From the NCBI GenBank assembly GCA_902623215.1, contig CACNSS010000004.1:23004-87003 (forward strand): a DNA stretch of 64,000 bases. Reading direction: 5' to 3'. Source of the DNA: an uncultured Pelagibacteraceae bacterium (GTDB taxonomy: Bacteria; Pseudomonadota; Alphaproteobacteria; Pelagibacterales; Pelagibacteraceae). Position 1 is the first letter of the stretch. Each line of letters starts with the position of its first letter. The notes under the pieces are model-generated. The model saw nothing but the letters and a program-made list of their open reading frames with translations, did no database searches and was not told the DNA's origin. Both the position numbers and the translations under genes were made by a program. Below are positions 1 through 10,089 of this stretch, in pieces.

Positions 1-1
1 A

Positions 2-160
2 GTTCTTAAATTGAGAGAAAAAAAAATTTCAAAAAGGAATTTAAATGTTGATGAAGAGTTAAGTAAGATAGTCAGAAATAAAACTAATGAACAATTAAAT
101 CAATTTTCTAATCTATTTTTAAATAAATTAAAAAAGGATATTACAATAGATGAGCTATAA
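2..160 (+). CDS. surA: C-terminal fragment of a SurA-like periplasmic chaperone/peptidyl-prolyl isomerase (truncated by window edge)
   Basis: Open frame from base 2 to TAA at 158-160 (VLKLREKKISKRNLNVDEELSKIVRNKTNEQLNQFSNLFLNKLKKDITIDEL); position directly before pdxA-rsmA matches the canonical surA-pdxA-rsmA order. Confidence 0.55.
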   Translation, partial: VLKLREKKISKRNLNVDEELSKIVRNKTNEQLNQFSNLFLNKLKKDITIDEL

Positions 161-1118
161 ACCAATAATATTAGTTGCGGGAGAACCCAACAGTATTTTT
201 TTTGAAATTTTATTTAAAATTTTAAAAAAAAAAAAGATTAAAAGTCCTCTTGTTATTATAGCCTCTCACAGAATACTATCTCTTCAAATGGAAAAATTAA
301 ATTTTAAAAAAAAAATAAAAATTTTAAATTTAAAAGAAATTACTAATTATAAATTGAATAACAATTCAATAAATTTGATCAATGTTGATTATAATCAAAA
401 AAAAGCATTTGAGAAAATTAGCAATAAATCAAATGATTATATTAGAAGATGTTTTGAAATTGCTATGGTTTTATTAAGATCAAATTATTCTAATAAATTT
501 ATAAATGGTCCAATCTCAAAAAAAAAATTTTTAAGAAAGAAATTTTTAGGCATGACAGAATATTTTGCTAAAAAATTTAATAAAAAGAAAATAGCGATGT
601 TAATATATAATAGTAACTTATCAGTTTGTCCTATAACAACTCACATGCCTTTAAAAGAAGTTTCAAAAGTTATTCGAAAAAAATTAATTTTTGAAAAAGT
701 CAAATTAATAGATAATTTTTATAAAACTTATATGGGCTTTAAACCTAAGATTGCTTTGACAGGTCTTAATCCACATTGTGAAAGTACTAATAAATTTAAT
801 GAAGACGAAAAAATTATTAAACCTACAATATTAGATCTAAAGAAATATAAATTTAAAGTATATGGACCCTATGCAGCTGACACAATCTTTTTAAAAAAAA
901 ATAGAAAAAAATTTAATGTAATTGTCGGAATGTATCATGATCAAGTTTTAACACCTATTAAAACTCTTTTTGAATACGATGCCATTAACATTACACTAGG
1001 TTTACCTTTCTTAAGAATTTCGCCTGACCATGGTCCTAACGAGACAATGCTTGGTAAGAATTTGTCAAGTTATCTAAGTTTATACAAAGCTATATCTTTT
1101 CTAGAAAAGATAAAATGA
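150..1118 (+). CDS. pdxA: 4-hydroxythreonine-4-phosphate dehydrogenase
   Basis: 322 aa; GPISKK, GMTEYFAKKF, GLNPHCE, GMYHDQVLTPIKTL, SPDHG motifs of PdxA. Confidence 0.95.
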   Translation: MSYKPIILVAGEPNSIFFEILFKILKKKKIKSPLVIIASHRILSLQMEKLNFKKKIKILNLKEITNYKLNNNSINLINVDYNQKKAFEKISNKSNDYIRRCFEIAMVLLRSNYSNKFINGPISKKKFLRKKFLGMTEYFAKKFNKKKIAMLIYNSNLSVCPITTHMPLKEVSKVIRKKLIFEKVKLIDNFYKTYMGFKPKIALTGLNPHCESTNKFNEDEKIIKPTILDLKKYKFKVYGPYAADTIFLKKNRKKFNVIVGMYHDQVLTPIKTLFEYDAINITLGLPFLRISPDHGPNETMLGKNLSSYLSLYKAISFLEKIK

Positions 1119-1903
1119 TCAAAGCAAAAAAAAGTTTAGGTCAAAATTTTCTTATAGATAAAAAGATTTTAGAAAAAATTACAAGTATTGAGAATATTCA
1201 AGATAAGACAGTGTTAGAAGTTGGGCCTGGGACAGGTAATTTAACGTCATGTATATTGAAAAAAAAGCCAAGAAAATTTTTTATAGTAGAGAAGGATAAT
1301 AATCTTGTAATTAATTTAAAAAAAAAATTTCACGACAATCTAAAAATAATTAATGAGGATATACTAAATATTAATGAGAAAAAATTATCACCAAATAAGC
1401 TAATTGTTTTTGGAAATTTACCTTATAACATCTCTACTGAAATATTATGTAAATGGATTATCAATTTAGATAATGAAAAATTTTGGTTTGAAAGTTTAGT
1501 ATTAATGTTTCAAAAAGAAGTGGCAGACAGAATCATTGCAAATGTAAATACATCTAATTATGGAAGATTATCTATATTAGCTAAATGGAAGTTAGAAATA
1601 ACAAAAGTTTGTGACATTGATCCGTCTTCTTTCTGGCCTAAGCCAAAGATAGAGAGTACTTTACTAATTTTTAAACCAAAAAAAAATTTTTTCAAAATCG
1701 ATAAAGCCAAAAATATAGAATTGGTTACTAGATCTTTTTTTAATCATAGAAGAAAAATGATTAAAAAACCTTTCAACCAATTGTTTAATGGAAATGATGA
1801 AATAAAAAAAAAATTGAAATTAAATTTAGATTTAAGGCCACAAAATTTAAATCTTGATACATACTATAAACTAGCTAAAGAGTATGAAAGTCTAACTGGT
1901 TAG
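1115..1903 (+). CDS. rsmA: 16S rRNA (adenine(1518)-N(6)/adenine(1519)-N(6))-dimethyltransferase
   Basis: [35 protein letters not shown] motifs. Confidence 0.96.
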   Translation: MIKAKKSLGQNFLIDKKILEKITSIENIQDKTVLEVGPGTGNLTSCILKKKPRKFFIVEKDNNLVINLKKKFHDNLKIINEDILNINEKKLSPNKLIVFGNLPYNISTEILCKWIINLDNEKFWFESLVLMFQKEVADRIIANVNTSNYGRLSILAKWKLEITKVCDIDPSSFWPKPKIESTLLIFKPKKNFFKIDKAKNIELVTRSFFNHRRKMIKKPFNQLFNGNDEIKKKLKLNLDLRPQNLNLDTYYKLAKEYESLTG

Positions 1904-2524
1904 TTTTTCTACATGTTTTCTTATAAAATCTTTATCGTAATCTTTTGAACCGTTATTTAGTTCTGCATCAATCAAATTTAGAATTTTTGAAAAACAATTT
2001 TTTAGAGCATCATTTATGACTACGTAATCATAATTAATCCAGTGCAAAACATCATGACTAAACTGATTCATTCTTTGTTCTACCATAATTCTATCGCCCA
2101 TATGTCTATTAGATAATCTTTCAAATAAAATTTCTTTAGTTGGTGGTAAAATAAAAAAAGTAATTAGTTTGTAATCTAATTTTTTATTTTTTATTTGGTC
2201 TGCACCCTGCCAATCAATATCAAATAAAACGTTTTTTCCTTTATTAAGACTTTCAATCACAGGTGTCCGAGTTGTACCATAAAGATTGTTGAAAACCTTT
2301 GCATACTCAAGAAATTCTTCATTTCCGATAAGCCTTTTAAATTCTTTTTCACTAACAAAATAATAGTCTTTATTTTGTATTTCATTTTGTCTTGGTTGTC
2401 TTGTTGTGTGAGATATCGAAATTTCAAAATTTGGATGTTTCGATAATAAGCTAACTAGTGTTGTTTTTCCTGCTCCTGATGGAGAGGAAAGAATTATCAT
2501 TACCCCATCTTTGTGCGTGGGCAT
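1892..2524 (-). CDS. gmk: guanylate kinase
   Basis: [12 protein letters not shown]-loop, [23 protein letters not shown]. Confidence 0.96.
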   Translation of the reverse strand: MPTHKDGVMIILSSPSGAGKTTLVSLLSKHPNFEISISHTTRQPRQNEIQNKDYYFVSEKEFKRLIGNEEFLEYAKVFNNLYGTTRTPVIESLNKGKNVLFDIDWQGADQIKNKKLDYKLITFFILPPTKEILFERLSNRHMGDRIMVEQRMNQFSHDVLHWINYDYVVINDALKNCFSKILNLIDAELNNGSKDYDKDFIRKHVEKLTS

Positions 2525-2530
2525 TAACTA

Positions 2531-2770
2531 TTAATTAGCTTTTCCTTCTATAAATTTTACAGCATCTCCAACTGTTAAAATCTTTTCAGCCTCACTATCA
2601 GAAATTTCTGAACCAAATTCCTCCTCAAAAGCCATAACTAATTCCACAGTATCTAGACTATCCGCACCTAAATCATCTATAAAACTAGATTCCTCTGTTA
2701 CTTTTGCTTCATCTATACCTAAGTGATCTGCAACTATTTTTTTAACTTTACTTGAAACATCTTCTGACAT
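2531..2770 (-). CDS. acpP: acyl carrier protein
   Basis: 79 aa with [20 protein letters not shown] phosphopantetheine site. Confidence 0.98.
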   Translation of the reverse strand: MSEDVSSKVKKIVADHLGIDEAKVTEESSFIDDLGADSLDTVELVMAFEEEFGSEISDSEAEKILTVGDAVKFIEGKAN

Positions 2771-2818
2771 TTTGATCCTTATTGTTATAAATTCTTATTA
2801 GTTTAAAAACCTATTTTG

Positions 2819-3556
2819 TCAAGCCATATACATGCCTCCATTAACATGCAAGGTTTCTCCATTTATATAACTTGAGTGACTAGAACATAAAAAAAGTACA
2901 GCATTTGCAATATCATCTGGCTCTCCTAGTCGGGCAGAAGGAATTTTTGATATTATAGCCTCTTTAAATTTATCTTCTAATTTATCTGTCATAGCTGTCT
3001 TAATAAAACCAGGTGAAATACAATTTATATTTATATTTTTCTTAGCATATTCTATTGCCAAACTCTTAGACATTGCAATTATACCTGCTTTTGAAGCTGT
3101 GTAATTTGCCTGTCCTAAATTACCTGTGTGTCCAACGACTGATGTAATATTAACAATCTTTCCAGATTTATTTTTAAGCATTTTTTTAATTGCTGATTTG
3201 CTCATCAAAAAAGTTGATGTTAAGTTAACATCAATAACTTTTTTCCATTCATCAAGGCTCATCCTTATTGCTAAATTGTCTTGGGTAATGCCTGCATTAT
3301 TAACGATGCAATCTAAACTGCCACCAAGTTCTTTAGTTGCGTTTTCAACAAACTCCTCAATTTTATCGCTTTGAGAAATATCAAATTTTAATATCTTAAT
3401 ATTTCCATATTTACTTTTTAATTCCTCAAGTTTTTCTATTCTTGTACCTGAGGCTAAAATATTTGCTCCTGATTGATTTAATTTTTCAATTATTGAGTTC
3501 CCTATCCCACCTGAAGCACCAGTAACAATAATATTTTTACCTTTTAAATCAGTCAT
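2819..3556 (-). CDS. fabG: 3-oxoacyl-ACP reductase
   Basis: SDR fold TGASGGIG, NNAGIT, YTASKAG; between acpP and fabD. Confidence 0.95.
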   Translation of the reverse strand: MTDLKGKNIIVTGASGGIGNSIIEKLNQSGANILASGTRIEKLEELKSKYGNIKILKFDISQSDKIEEFVENATKELGGSLDCIVNNAGITQDNLAIRMSLDEWKKVIDVNLTSTFLMSKSAIKKMLKNKSGKIVNITSVVGHTGNLGQANYTASKAGIIAMSKSLAIEYAKKNININCISPGFIKTAMTDKLEDKFKEAIISKIPSARLGEPDDIANAVLFLCSSHSSYINGETLHVNGGMYMA

Positions 3557-4479
3557 ATTTTTAGACCTTCAATATCGCCTTGAGAATTAATTGTATCAAT
3601 TTTAACATTTCTATTAATCCTTTTTACCAAACCTGACAAAACTTTCCCAGGTCCAATTTCTATAAAATGGTCTACATCATTTTCTATCATATTAATCACG
3701 CTTTCTCTCCATCTAACTCTATTCTCTATTTGCTTAATTAAGAGATTTTTCAGCTCATCTGGGTCTTTAATCTCATTAGCAGTAACGTTAGAAATTAATT
3801 TATTTTGCCCATTTTTAAAATTAAGTTTATTTAACTCTTCTTTCATAATTTTTGTAGCATTATTCATTAGTTCACAGTGAAAGGGTGCACTTACAGGAAG
3901 TTTAATATTTTTAATTGAACTAGCCTTAAAAATTTGAATAAATTGTTCTAAGTCTGTAGTTTTCCCGCTCAAAACAATTTGACCTTCAGAATTATCATTT
4001 GCAATTTGCGCTTTTAAATTTTTTTTATTTTCCATTAAAATTCTTTCAATCTCATTAATTGTAGAGCCCAATACCGCAACCATCCCTCCCTGTCCTTTAG
4101 GTACAGAGTTTTGCATAGCATCCCCTCTAATTCTCAATATTTTTAAAGTATCTGAAAAATCTAGATATCCAGCACATGATAATGCAGAATATTCTCCTAA
4201 AGAGTGTCCCGCAAAGTATTTTGCTTTATTTAAATCTAAGTTGAATTCATTTTTTGCTAAATTAAATATTGAGTAACTTATTAAAAATATTGCTGGTTGT
4301 GTATTTACTGTTAAATCTAATTCTTCTTTTGGTCCTTCTAGAATAACCTTAGAGATAGAAAAATTTAATGTGTCGTCTGCCTGTTTAAAAAGGTCTTTTA
4401 CTATATTAAATCTATCATAGAGCTCTTTTCCCATTCCAACTAATTGAGACCCTTGACCTGGGAAAATTACTGAAAACAT
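3553..4479 (-). CDS. fabD: malonyl CoA-ACP transacylase
   Basis: FPGQGSQ, AGHSLGEYSAL, APFHCELM. Confidence 0.96.
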   Translation of the reverse strand: MFSVIFPGQGSQLVGMGKELYDRFNIVKDLFKQADDTLNFSISKVILEGPKEELDLTVNTQPAIFLISYSIFNLAKNEFNLDLNKAKYFAGHSLGEYSALSCAGYLDFSDTLKILRIRGDAMQNSVPKGQGGMVAVLGSTINEIERILMENKKNLKAQIANDNSEGQIVLSGKTTDLEQFIQIFKASSIKNIKLPVSAPFHCELMNNATKIMKEELNKLNFKNGQNKLISNVTANEIKDPDELKNLLIKQIENRVRWRESVINMIENDVDHFIEIGPGKVLSGLVKRINRNVKIDTINSQGDIEGLKI

Positions 4480-4562
4480 AAAAAAAACCTATTTTTTAAA
4501 ACTTTTAACTATTGTAATTAAAGATTTATAATAGTATATCCTCATTTTTTTAGAAAGTTTAA

Positions 4563-4907
4563 ATGAATTTATACGAACATACAATTATAGCAAGACAAGA
4601 CGCATCACCAAGCGATTTAAAACAACTTACTGAGAAATATTCCAAAATTGTTGAAAAAAACAATGGTGAAATAATAAAAACTGAAAATTGGGGTTTGTTA
4701 AATCTTTCCTATCTAATCAAGAAAAATAAAAAAGGGAGCTATTTACATTTTAAAATCAAATGTGATGGTAAAGTTATTAATGAGTTAGAGAAGAATGAGT
4801 CAATTGATAAAAAATTATTAAGATATTTAACTGTTAGAGTTAAAAAGTTTGACTTAGATACAAATTATTTCAGTAAGAAAGATGATTTAGACAAAACTAA
4901 TAAATGA
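4563..4907 (+). CDS. rpsF: 30S ribosomal protein S6
   Basis: [15 protein letters not shown]; followed by rpsR and rplI. Confidence 0.95.
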   Translation: MNLYEHTIIARQDASPSDLKQLTEKYSKIVEKNNGEIIKTENWGLLNLSYLIKKNKKGSYLHFKIKCDGKVINELEKNESIDKKLLRYLTVRVKKFDLDTNYFSKKDDLDKTNK

Positions 4908-4914
4908 TTTAATT

Positions 4915-5187
4915 ATGCCAAAAAGACAGTCAGGAAATAAAAAAAGTAAACAAAGTAATTTTGCCAAACTAAGTATTTTTCAACCTAATAAATATAAATT
5001 TAAGAAAAACTGTCCACTTTCCATAAAAGGGGCCCCAAAAATTGATTACAAAAATATTAAATTATTAAAGAAATATACATCAGAAAATGGTAAAATACTC
5101 CCGTCTCGTATAACAAATGTAAGTCAAAAAAAACAAAGAGAACTGTCATTATCAATTAAAAGAGCAAGAAATCTAGCGCTAATATAA
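4915..5187 (+). CDS. rpsR: 30S ribosomal protein S18
   Basis: [48 protein letters not shown]. Confidence 0.95.
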   Translation: MPKRQSGNKKSKQSNFAKLSIFQPNKYKFKKNCPLSIKGAPKIDYKNIKLLKKYTSENGKILPSRITNVSQKKQRELSLSIKRARNLALI

Positions 5188-5188
5188 A

Positions 5189-5647
5189 ATGAAAGTAATA
5201 TTACTCGAAAACTTAAAAAAAATTGGATCTATAGGTGAAATTATTGAGGTAAAAAGAGGATTTGCTAGAAACTTTCTTATAGCGAATAAAAAAGCATTAT
5301 ACGCATCTAAAGAAAATATTTCTAAAGTAGGTAAAATTAAAACAGACCTCTCAAAAAAAGATAATGAAAAAAAACAAGAGGCAAAAAAAATTTCAGAAAA
5401 AATTCATAAAAAAGAATATCAAATCAAAAAACTATGTACTGAAAACAATGAGCTGTATGGATCAGTAAAGCCAACCGAAATTTCAAAACTTATCAAAGAA
5501 GTAAACAACCAAGAAGTTAAACCTTCTATGATACAACCCGTCAGAGATATTAAATCAATTGGGAAATTTAAAGTAAAAATAAGCTTACACCCAGAAGTTG
5601 ATGCTGAGATAATAATTAATGTAATATCCTCAGATATAATTCAATAA
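5189..5647 (+). CDS. rplI: 50S ribosomal protein L9
   Basis: MKVILLENLKKIGSIGEIIEVKRGFARNFLI. Confidence 0.97.
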   Translation: MKVILLENLKKIGSIGEIIEVKRGFARNFLIANKKALYASKENISKVGKIKTDLSKKDNEKKQEAKKISEKIHKKEYQIKKLCTENNELYGSVKPTEISKLIKEVNNQEVKPSMIQPVRDIKSIGKFKVKISLHPEVDAEIIINVISSDIIQ

Positions 5648-5713
5648 TTATACAATTTTTTCCCCAACAAATTTAAAAAAAAAAATTATCCTAACATTTG
5701 TTATAGTTATTTT

Positions 5714-7132
5714 ATGAAAAAAAATTTAAGTATTTTAAAAGACGACTTTAATGAGCTACCAAACAATATAGAAGCAGAGCAATCAGTAATAGGATCAATA
5801 CTAGTTTCTAATGAAATTTTTGATGAGATTAGCACTACTATTTCTAGTCTAAATTTTTATGACCCTATGCATCAAAAAATATTTAATGCAATTGAAAACC
5901 TCATTTACAAAGGATTATTAGCAAACCCAATTACACTTAAAAATTATTTCGAAAAAGAAAAAGATGACATTAATATACCTGAGTATCTTATAAAAATTAC
6001 AAAATTTTCTACTTCTACAAGACAGGCAACTGAATATTCAAAAATAATTTATGATATGTTTGTCAGAAGAGAGTTAATCAAAATTTCAGAACAAACAATA
6101 GATTCAGCTAAAATGAGTGACCTGAATACAAGTGGCCAAAATATTATTGAAAATTCTGAAAGACTTTTGTTCGATTTAGCTGAAAAAGGATCTTTCAATA
6201 CATCATTGGTTAAGTTTGATGAGGCAATGAAAAAAACTATTGATATGGCCTCTGCTGCCTATAAAAATGAAGAAGGAATAGTTGGAGTGCCAACTGGCCT
6301 TAGAGACCTGGATGACAGACTAGGTGGTTTGCATCAATCTGATTTAATAATAATAGCTGGTAGACCGTCTATGGGTAAAACTGCTTTAGCAACCAATATT
6401 GCATTTAATGCTGCCCAAAAATTACAAACAAGTCAGAGAAAATCATCTATTGCTTTTTTTTCACTCGAAATGTCTTCGGAGCAATTATCAACTAGAATAC
6501 TAGCTGAACAGTCTAGAATAAAGTCAAATGATATAAGGCGTGGTAAAATTTCTGATGAGCAATTTGATAAATTTATCGAAACTTCAAAAAACATAACTGA
6601 ACTTCCTTTATATATTGATGAGACACCAGCTATAAGTATTGCTGCTATGAGTAATAGAGCAAGAAGAATAAAAAGATTATTTGGTCTAGATATGATTGTT
6701 GTTGATTATATCCAATTAATGAAAGGATCAATAAATAATAAAGATGGAAGAGTACAAGAAATATCAGAAATAACACAGGGCTTAAAAGCTTTAGCAAAAG
6801 AGCTTTCTGTACCTGTTGTTGCTTTATCACAACTCTCAAGAGCTGTCGAACAAAGAGATCAAAAAAAACCTCAATTAGCTGATTTAAGAGAATCCGGTTC
6901 TATTGAGCAGGATGCAGATGTGGTTATGTTTGTTTACAGAGAAGCATATTATCTAGAAAGACAAGAACCTAGACCTGCAACAGTAGAACATGCGGAATGG
7001 CAAGCTAAAATGAATGAGGTATCTAATTTAGCAGAGATAATTATTGGTAAACAAAGACATGGACCAACTGGAAATGTAATGCTTGAGTTTGAGGCCATGT
7101 TTACCAAATTTAAAGATACTCAAAATACTTAA
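5714..7132 (+). CDS. dnaB: replicative DNA helicase
   Basis: PNNIEAEQSVIGSIL, GRPSMGKTALA, DYIQLM, DLRESGSIEQDADVV. Confidence 0.97.
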   Translation: MKKNLSILKDDFNELPNNIEAEQSVIGSILVSNEIFDEISTTISSLNFYDPMHQKIFNAIENLIYKGLLANPITLKNYFEKEKDDINIPEYLIKITKFSTSTRQATEYSKIIYDMFVRRELIKISEQTIDSAKMSDLNTSGQNIIENSERLLFDLAEKGSFNTSLVKFDEAMKKTIDMASAAYKNEEGIVGVPTGLRDLDDRLGGLHQSDLIIIAGRPSMGKTALATNIAFNAAQKLQTSQRKSSIAFFSLEMSSEQLSTRILAEQSRIKSNDIRRGKISDEQFDKFIETSKNITELPLYIDETPAISIAAMSNRARRIKRLFGLDMIVVDYIQLMKGSINNKDGRVQEISEITQGLKALAKELSVPVVALSQLSRAVEQRDQKKPQLADLRESGSIEQDADVVMFVYREAYYLERQEPRPATVEHAEWQAKMNEVSNLAEIIIGKQRHGPTGNVMLEFEAMFTKFKDTQNT

Positions 7133-7153
7133 ATTAAAATATAAATAGGGTAA

Positions 7154-9538
7154 ATGTTCACCCATTTTTATCAAAATTTTGTTTTAAAAAAACCAAGGTT
7201 AATATTTGTACTTTTAACCATTGCTTTGCTGAGTTTTGGGTATAACTCAAAAGACTTTAGACTAGATGCTTCATCTGACACCTTATTAATCGAAGGCGAT
7301 CCAGATCTAAAATACCTTCAAAAATTGAATGATCGTTATGGGTCAAAAGAGTTTTTGATTTTAACCTACACACCTAATGAAGGGATGATTTCAGATAACT
7401 CAATAAATAACCTCTTAAGTTTAAAATATAAAATTCAAAGTCTAGAATGGGTACATAACGTTGTTACTTTGTTAGATATTCCCTTATTAAATAATTCAGA
7501 GGCTCCTTTACAAGAAAGATTAGAAAATTTTAAAACTCTCAAAGATGAGGATGTTAATAAAGAAAGAGGATTTCAAGAAATAATTAGTAGTCCAGTTTTT
7601 AGAAACTTTGTTATTAGTGAAGATGGTAAAACTAGCGGGATTATAGTTTATTTAAAGAAGAATAAAGTCCTGGATAATATTCAAAGTAAATCAAAAGAAG
7701 AAGTTGAGGCTTATAAAGATAAAATAAAAAAACAAAATCATAAAAATATAATTGAAATAAGGGATGTGATCAAAAGTTATGAGAATATAGGTAAAATTCA
7801 TTTAGGTGGCATACCTATGATTGCAGATGATATGATGACATTTATTAAAAGTGATATAATCGTTTTTGGATTAGGTGTTCTTTTATTTATAATCGCAACA
7901 CTGTGGTATATTTTTAGAAAATTAATTTGGGTATTAATTCCTATAAGCAGTTGCTTTTTCTCAGTAATTATAATGACTGGTTTACTCGGTTTGCTAGGAT
8001 GGAAAGTAACAGTAATTTCCTCAAATTTTATTGCCTTAATGTTAATTTTGACTATGGCGATGAATATTCATATGAGCACGCGTTTTTTACAACTTAAAGA
8101 AAATTTTCCAAATAAAAATATTTTAGATCTCATAATTTTAACCACGGAGAAAATGTTTTGGCCAATTTTATATACTGTAATAACGACAATTATAGCTTTC
8201 TTATCTTTAATTTTCAGTGAGATAAAACCTATAATTGATTTTGGTTGGATGATGACAATGGGTTTGATTACCTCATTTGTCGTTACTTTCACCTTACTAC
8301 CGACTCTACTTAATTTCGTTCAAAAAAAAGATATTTTTTTAATCAAATACGAAAAATCTATAATAACTTCTTTTTTTTCAAAAATTTCACAAGAATATCA
8401 AAAATTAATTATCGTTTTGACGAGTGTAATTATTTTATTAAGTATCATTGGTATTACCCGTCTCGAGGTTGAAAATAGCTTTATAAATTATTTTAGTAAA
8501 AAGACTGAAATTTACAAAGGTATGAAACTTATTGACGAAAAATTAGGAGGTACTACTCCTTTGGAAGTAATTATAAAATTTCCAAAAAAAAAAACTGAAA
8601 GTAATGACGATGAATTCGAAGATTGGGATACTGAAAATGACAGTGATAATGAGGAAAAATATTGGTTTACAAAAGATAAAATAAATAAAATTGCATCAGT
8701 TCATAACTATTTAGATAGCCTACCAGAGATTGGTAAAGTTCTATCTTTTTCTTCAATAATTGATGTCGCAACTTTACTTAATAATAATAAACCATTGGGA
8801 ACTTTAGAAATGGGAGTTCTTTATTCAAAAATTCCCGAAACTATTAGAACAGAAATTGTTGATCCCTATATTTCTATTAAAGATAATGAAGCTAGAATAA
8901 ATCTCCGAATTATAGATTCTAAAAAAGACTTAAGAAGAAATGATTTAATAAACAAAATAAATAATGACTTGCAAAATAAATTAGGACTTGAAAAAAAAGA
9001 ATTTAAACTTGCTGGAGTTTTAATTTTATTCAACAATTTACTTCAAAGTCTATTTAAATCACAAATTTTAACTCTCGGATTTGTTATGGTTGGTATTTTT
9101 ATAATGTTTATAATTCTTTTTAAAAATATAAAACTCTCATTAATTGGTGTAGTTCCAAATTTTATAGCAGCCTTTTTTATCTTAGGAATTATTGGCCTAC
9201 TTGGTATTCCTTTAGATATGATGACAATTACAATAGCAGCTATAACTATAGGTATAGCTGTTGATAATAGTATTCATTATATTTATCGTTTTAAAGAAGA
9301 ATATAACAATTTGAAAGACTATAATGAAACAGTCGAAGTTTGTCATTCAACAGTTGGTAAGGCAATTTTGAATACATCAATCACTATTGTTTTTGGTTTT
9401 TCAATTTTAGTTTTATCTAATTTTATTCCTACTATTTATTTTGGTATTTTTACTGGAATTGCGATGTTGCTTGCGATGATATCTGTTTTAACTCTTTTGC
9501 CATCCTTAATCTTATTGATTAAACCTTTTGAAAAATAA
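7154..9538 (+). CDS. RND/MMPL superfamily exporter-like membrane protein
   Basis: 794 aa, two MMPL-type halves with multi-TM segments (GLLGIPLDMMTITIAAITIGIAVDNSIHYIYRFKEE). Confidence 0.85.
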   Translation: MFTHFYQNFVLKKPRLIFVLLTIALLSFGYNSKDFRLDASSDTLLIEGDPDLKYLQKLNDRYGSKEFLILTYTPNEGMISDNSINNLLSLKYKIQSLEWVHNVVTLLDIPLLNNSEAPLQERLENFKTLKDEDVNKERGFQEIISSPVFRNFVISEDGKTSGIIVYLKKNKVLDNIQSKSKEEVEAYKDKIKKQNHKNIIEIRDVIKSYENIGKIHLGGIPMIADDMMTFIKSDIIVFGLGVLLFIIATLWYIFRKLIWVLIPISSCFFSVIIMTGLLGLLGWKVTVISSNFIALMLILTMAMNIHMSTRFLQLKENFPNKNILDLIILTTEKMFWPILYTVITTIIAFLSLIFSEIKPIIDFGWMMTMGLITSFVVTFTLLPTLLNFVQKKDIFLIKYEKSIITSFFSKISQEYQKLIIVLTSVIILLSIIGITRLEVENSFINYFSKKTEIYKGMKLIDEKLGGTTPLEVIIKFPKKKTESNDDEFEDWDTENDSDNEEKYWFTKDKINKIASVHNYLDSLPEIGKVLSFSSIIDVATLLNNNKPLGTLEMGVLYSKIPETIRTEIVDPYISIKDNEARINLRIIDSKKDLRRNDLINKINNDLQNKLGLEKKEFKLAGVLILFNNLLQSLFKSQILTLGFVMVGIFIMFIILFKNIKLSLIGVVPNFIAAFFILGIIGLLGIPLDMMTITIAAITIGIAVDNSIHYIYRFKEEYNNLKDYNETVEVCHSTVGKAILNTSITIVFGFSILVLSNFIPTIYFGIFTGIAMLLAMISVLTLLPSLILLIKPFEK

Positions 9539-9546
9539 AATTTAAA

Positions 9547-10089
9547 ATGGAGATTTTAAACGAGTTTTATAATTCAATATCAGTTTTAGATTTGGTTTAC
9601 TTAATAATAACAATTTTATCCTTAATCAAATGCTATATAAAAGGTTTCGTATTAAGTATATTGTCTATGGCTAAATGGTTATTAGCATACGTCTTAACTT
9701 TAATTATTTTCCCAAGAATTAAACCTTATGTTAAAAATATTATAGATAATGAATATATTTTAGATATTGCTCTAGGTATAAGTATTTTTATAATAGTAAT
9801 ATTCTTTATCCTATTGATTAATAAAGGGATTAGCAAAGCAGTTAAATATACAGGGCTTGGAAATTTAGACACAATATTCGGCTTTTTTTTTGGATTCGTA
9901 AGATCTTACATAATCGCTGTTTGTATATTTTCTGCAGTGCATATTGTTTATAATCATGATAAATGGCCCATAAATCATAATAAATCATACATCTTTCCAT
10001 ATTTGAAAAAAGGTAGTAATTATTTATTAAAAGAATTTCCAGATGAAAAAACTTATCAAGACTCTAAAGAAAAAATTAAAGAACTTTAA
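9547..10089 (+). CDS. cvpA: CvpA family protein
   Basis: Hydrophobic 180 aa, LVYLIITILSLIKCYIKGFVLSILSMAKW, directly upstream of purF. Confidence 0.85.
   Translation: MEILNEFYNSISVLDLVYLIITILSLIKCYIKGFVLSILSMAKWLLAYVLTLIIFPRIKPYVKNIIDNEYILDIALGISIFIIVIFFILLINKGISKAVKYTGLGNLDTIFGFFFGFVRSYIIAVCIFSAVHIVYNHDKWPINHNKSYIFPYLKKGSNYLLKEFPDEKTYQDSKEKIKEL

Noticed and set aside
3126-3374. 82-aa plus-strand ORF over fabG
   Set aside because: Antisense shadow of fabG
4480-4562. Possible S6:S18-binding leader upstream of rpsF
   Set aside because: No CCG-containing bulge or clear stem visible in this AT-rich leader
7154-9538. RND gene as a recent horizontally acquired element
   Set aside because: No mobile-element remnants, repeats or evident base-composition shift at its borders
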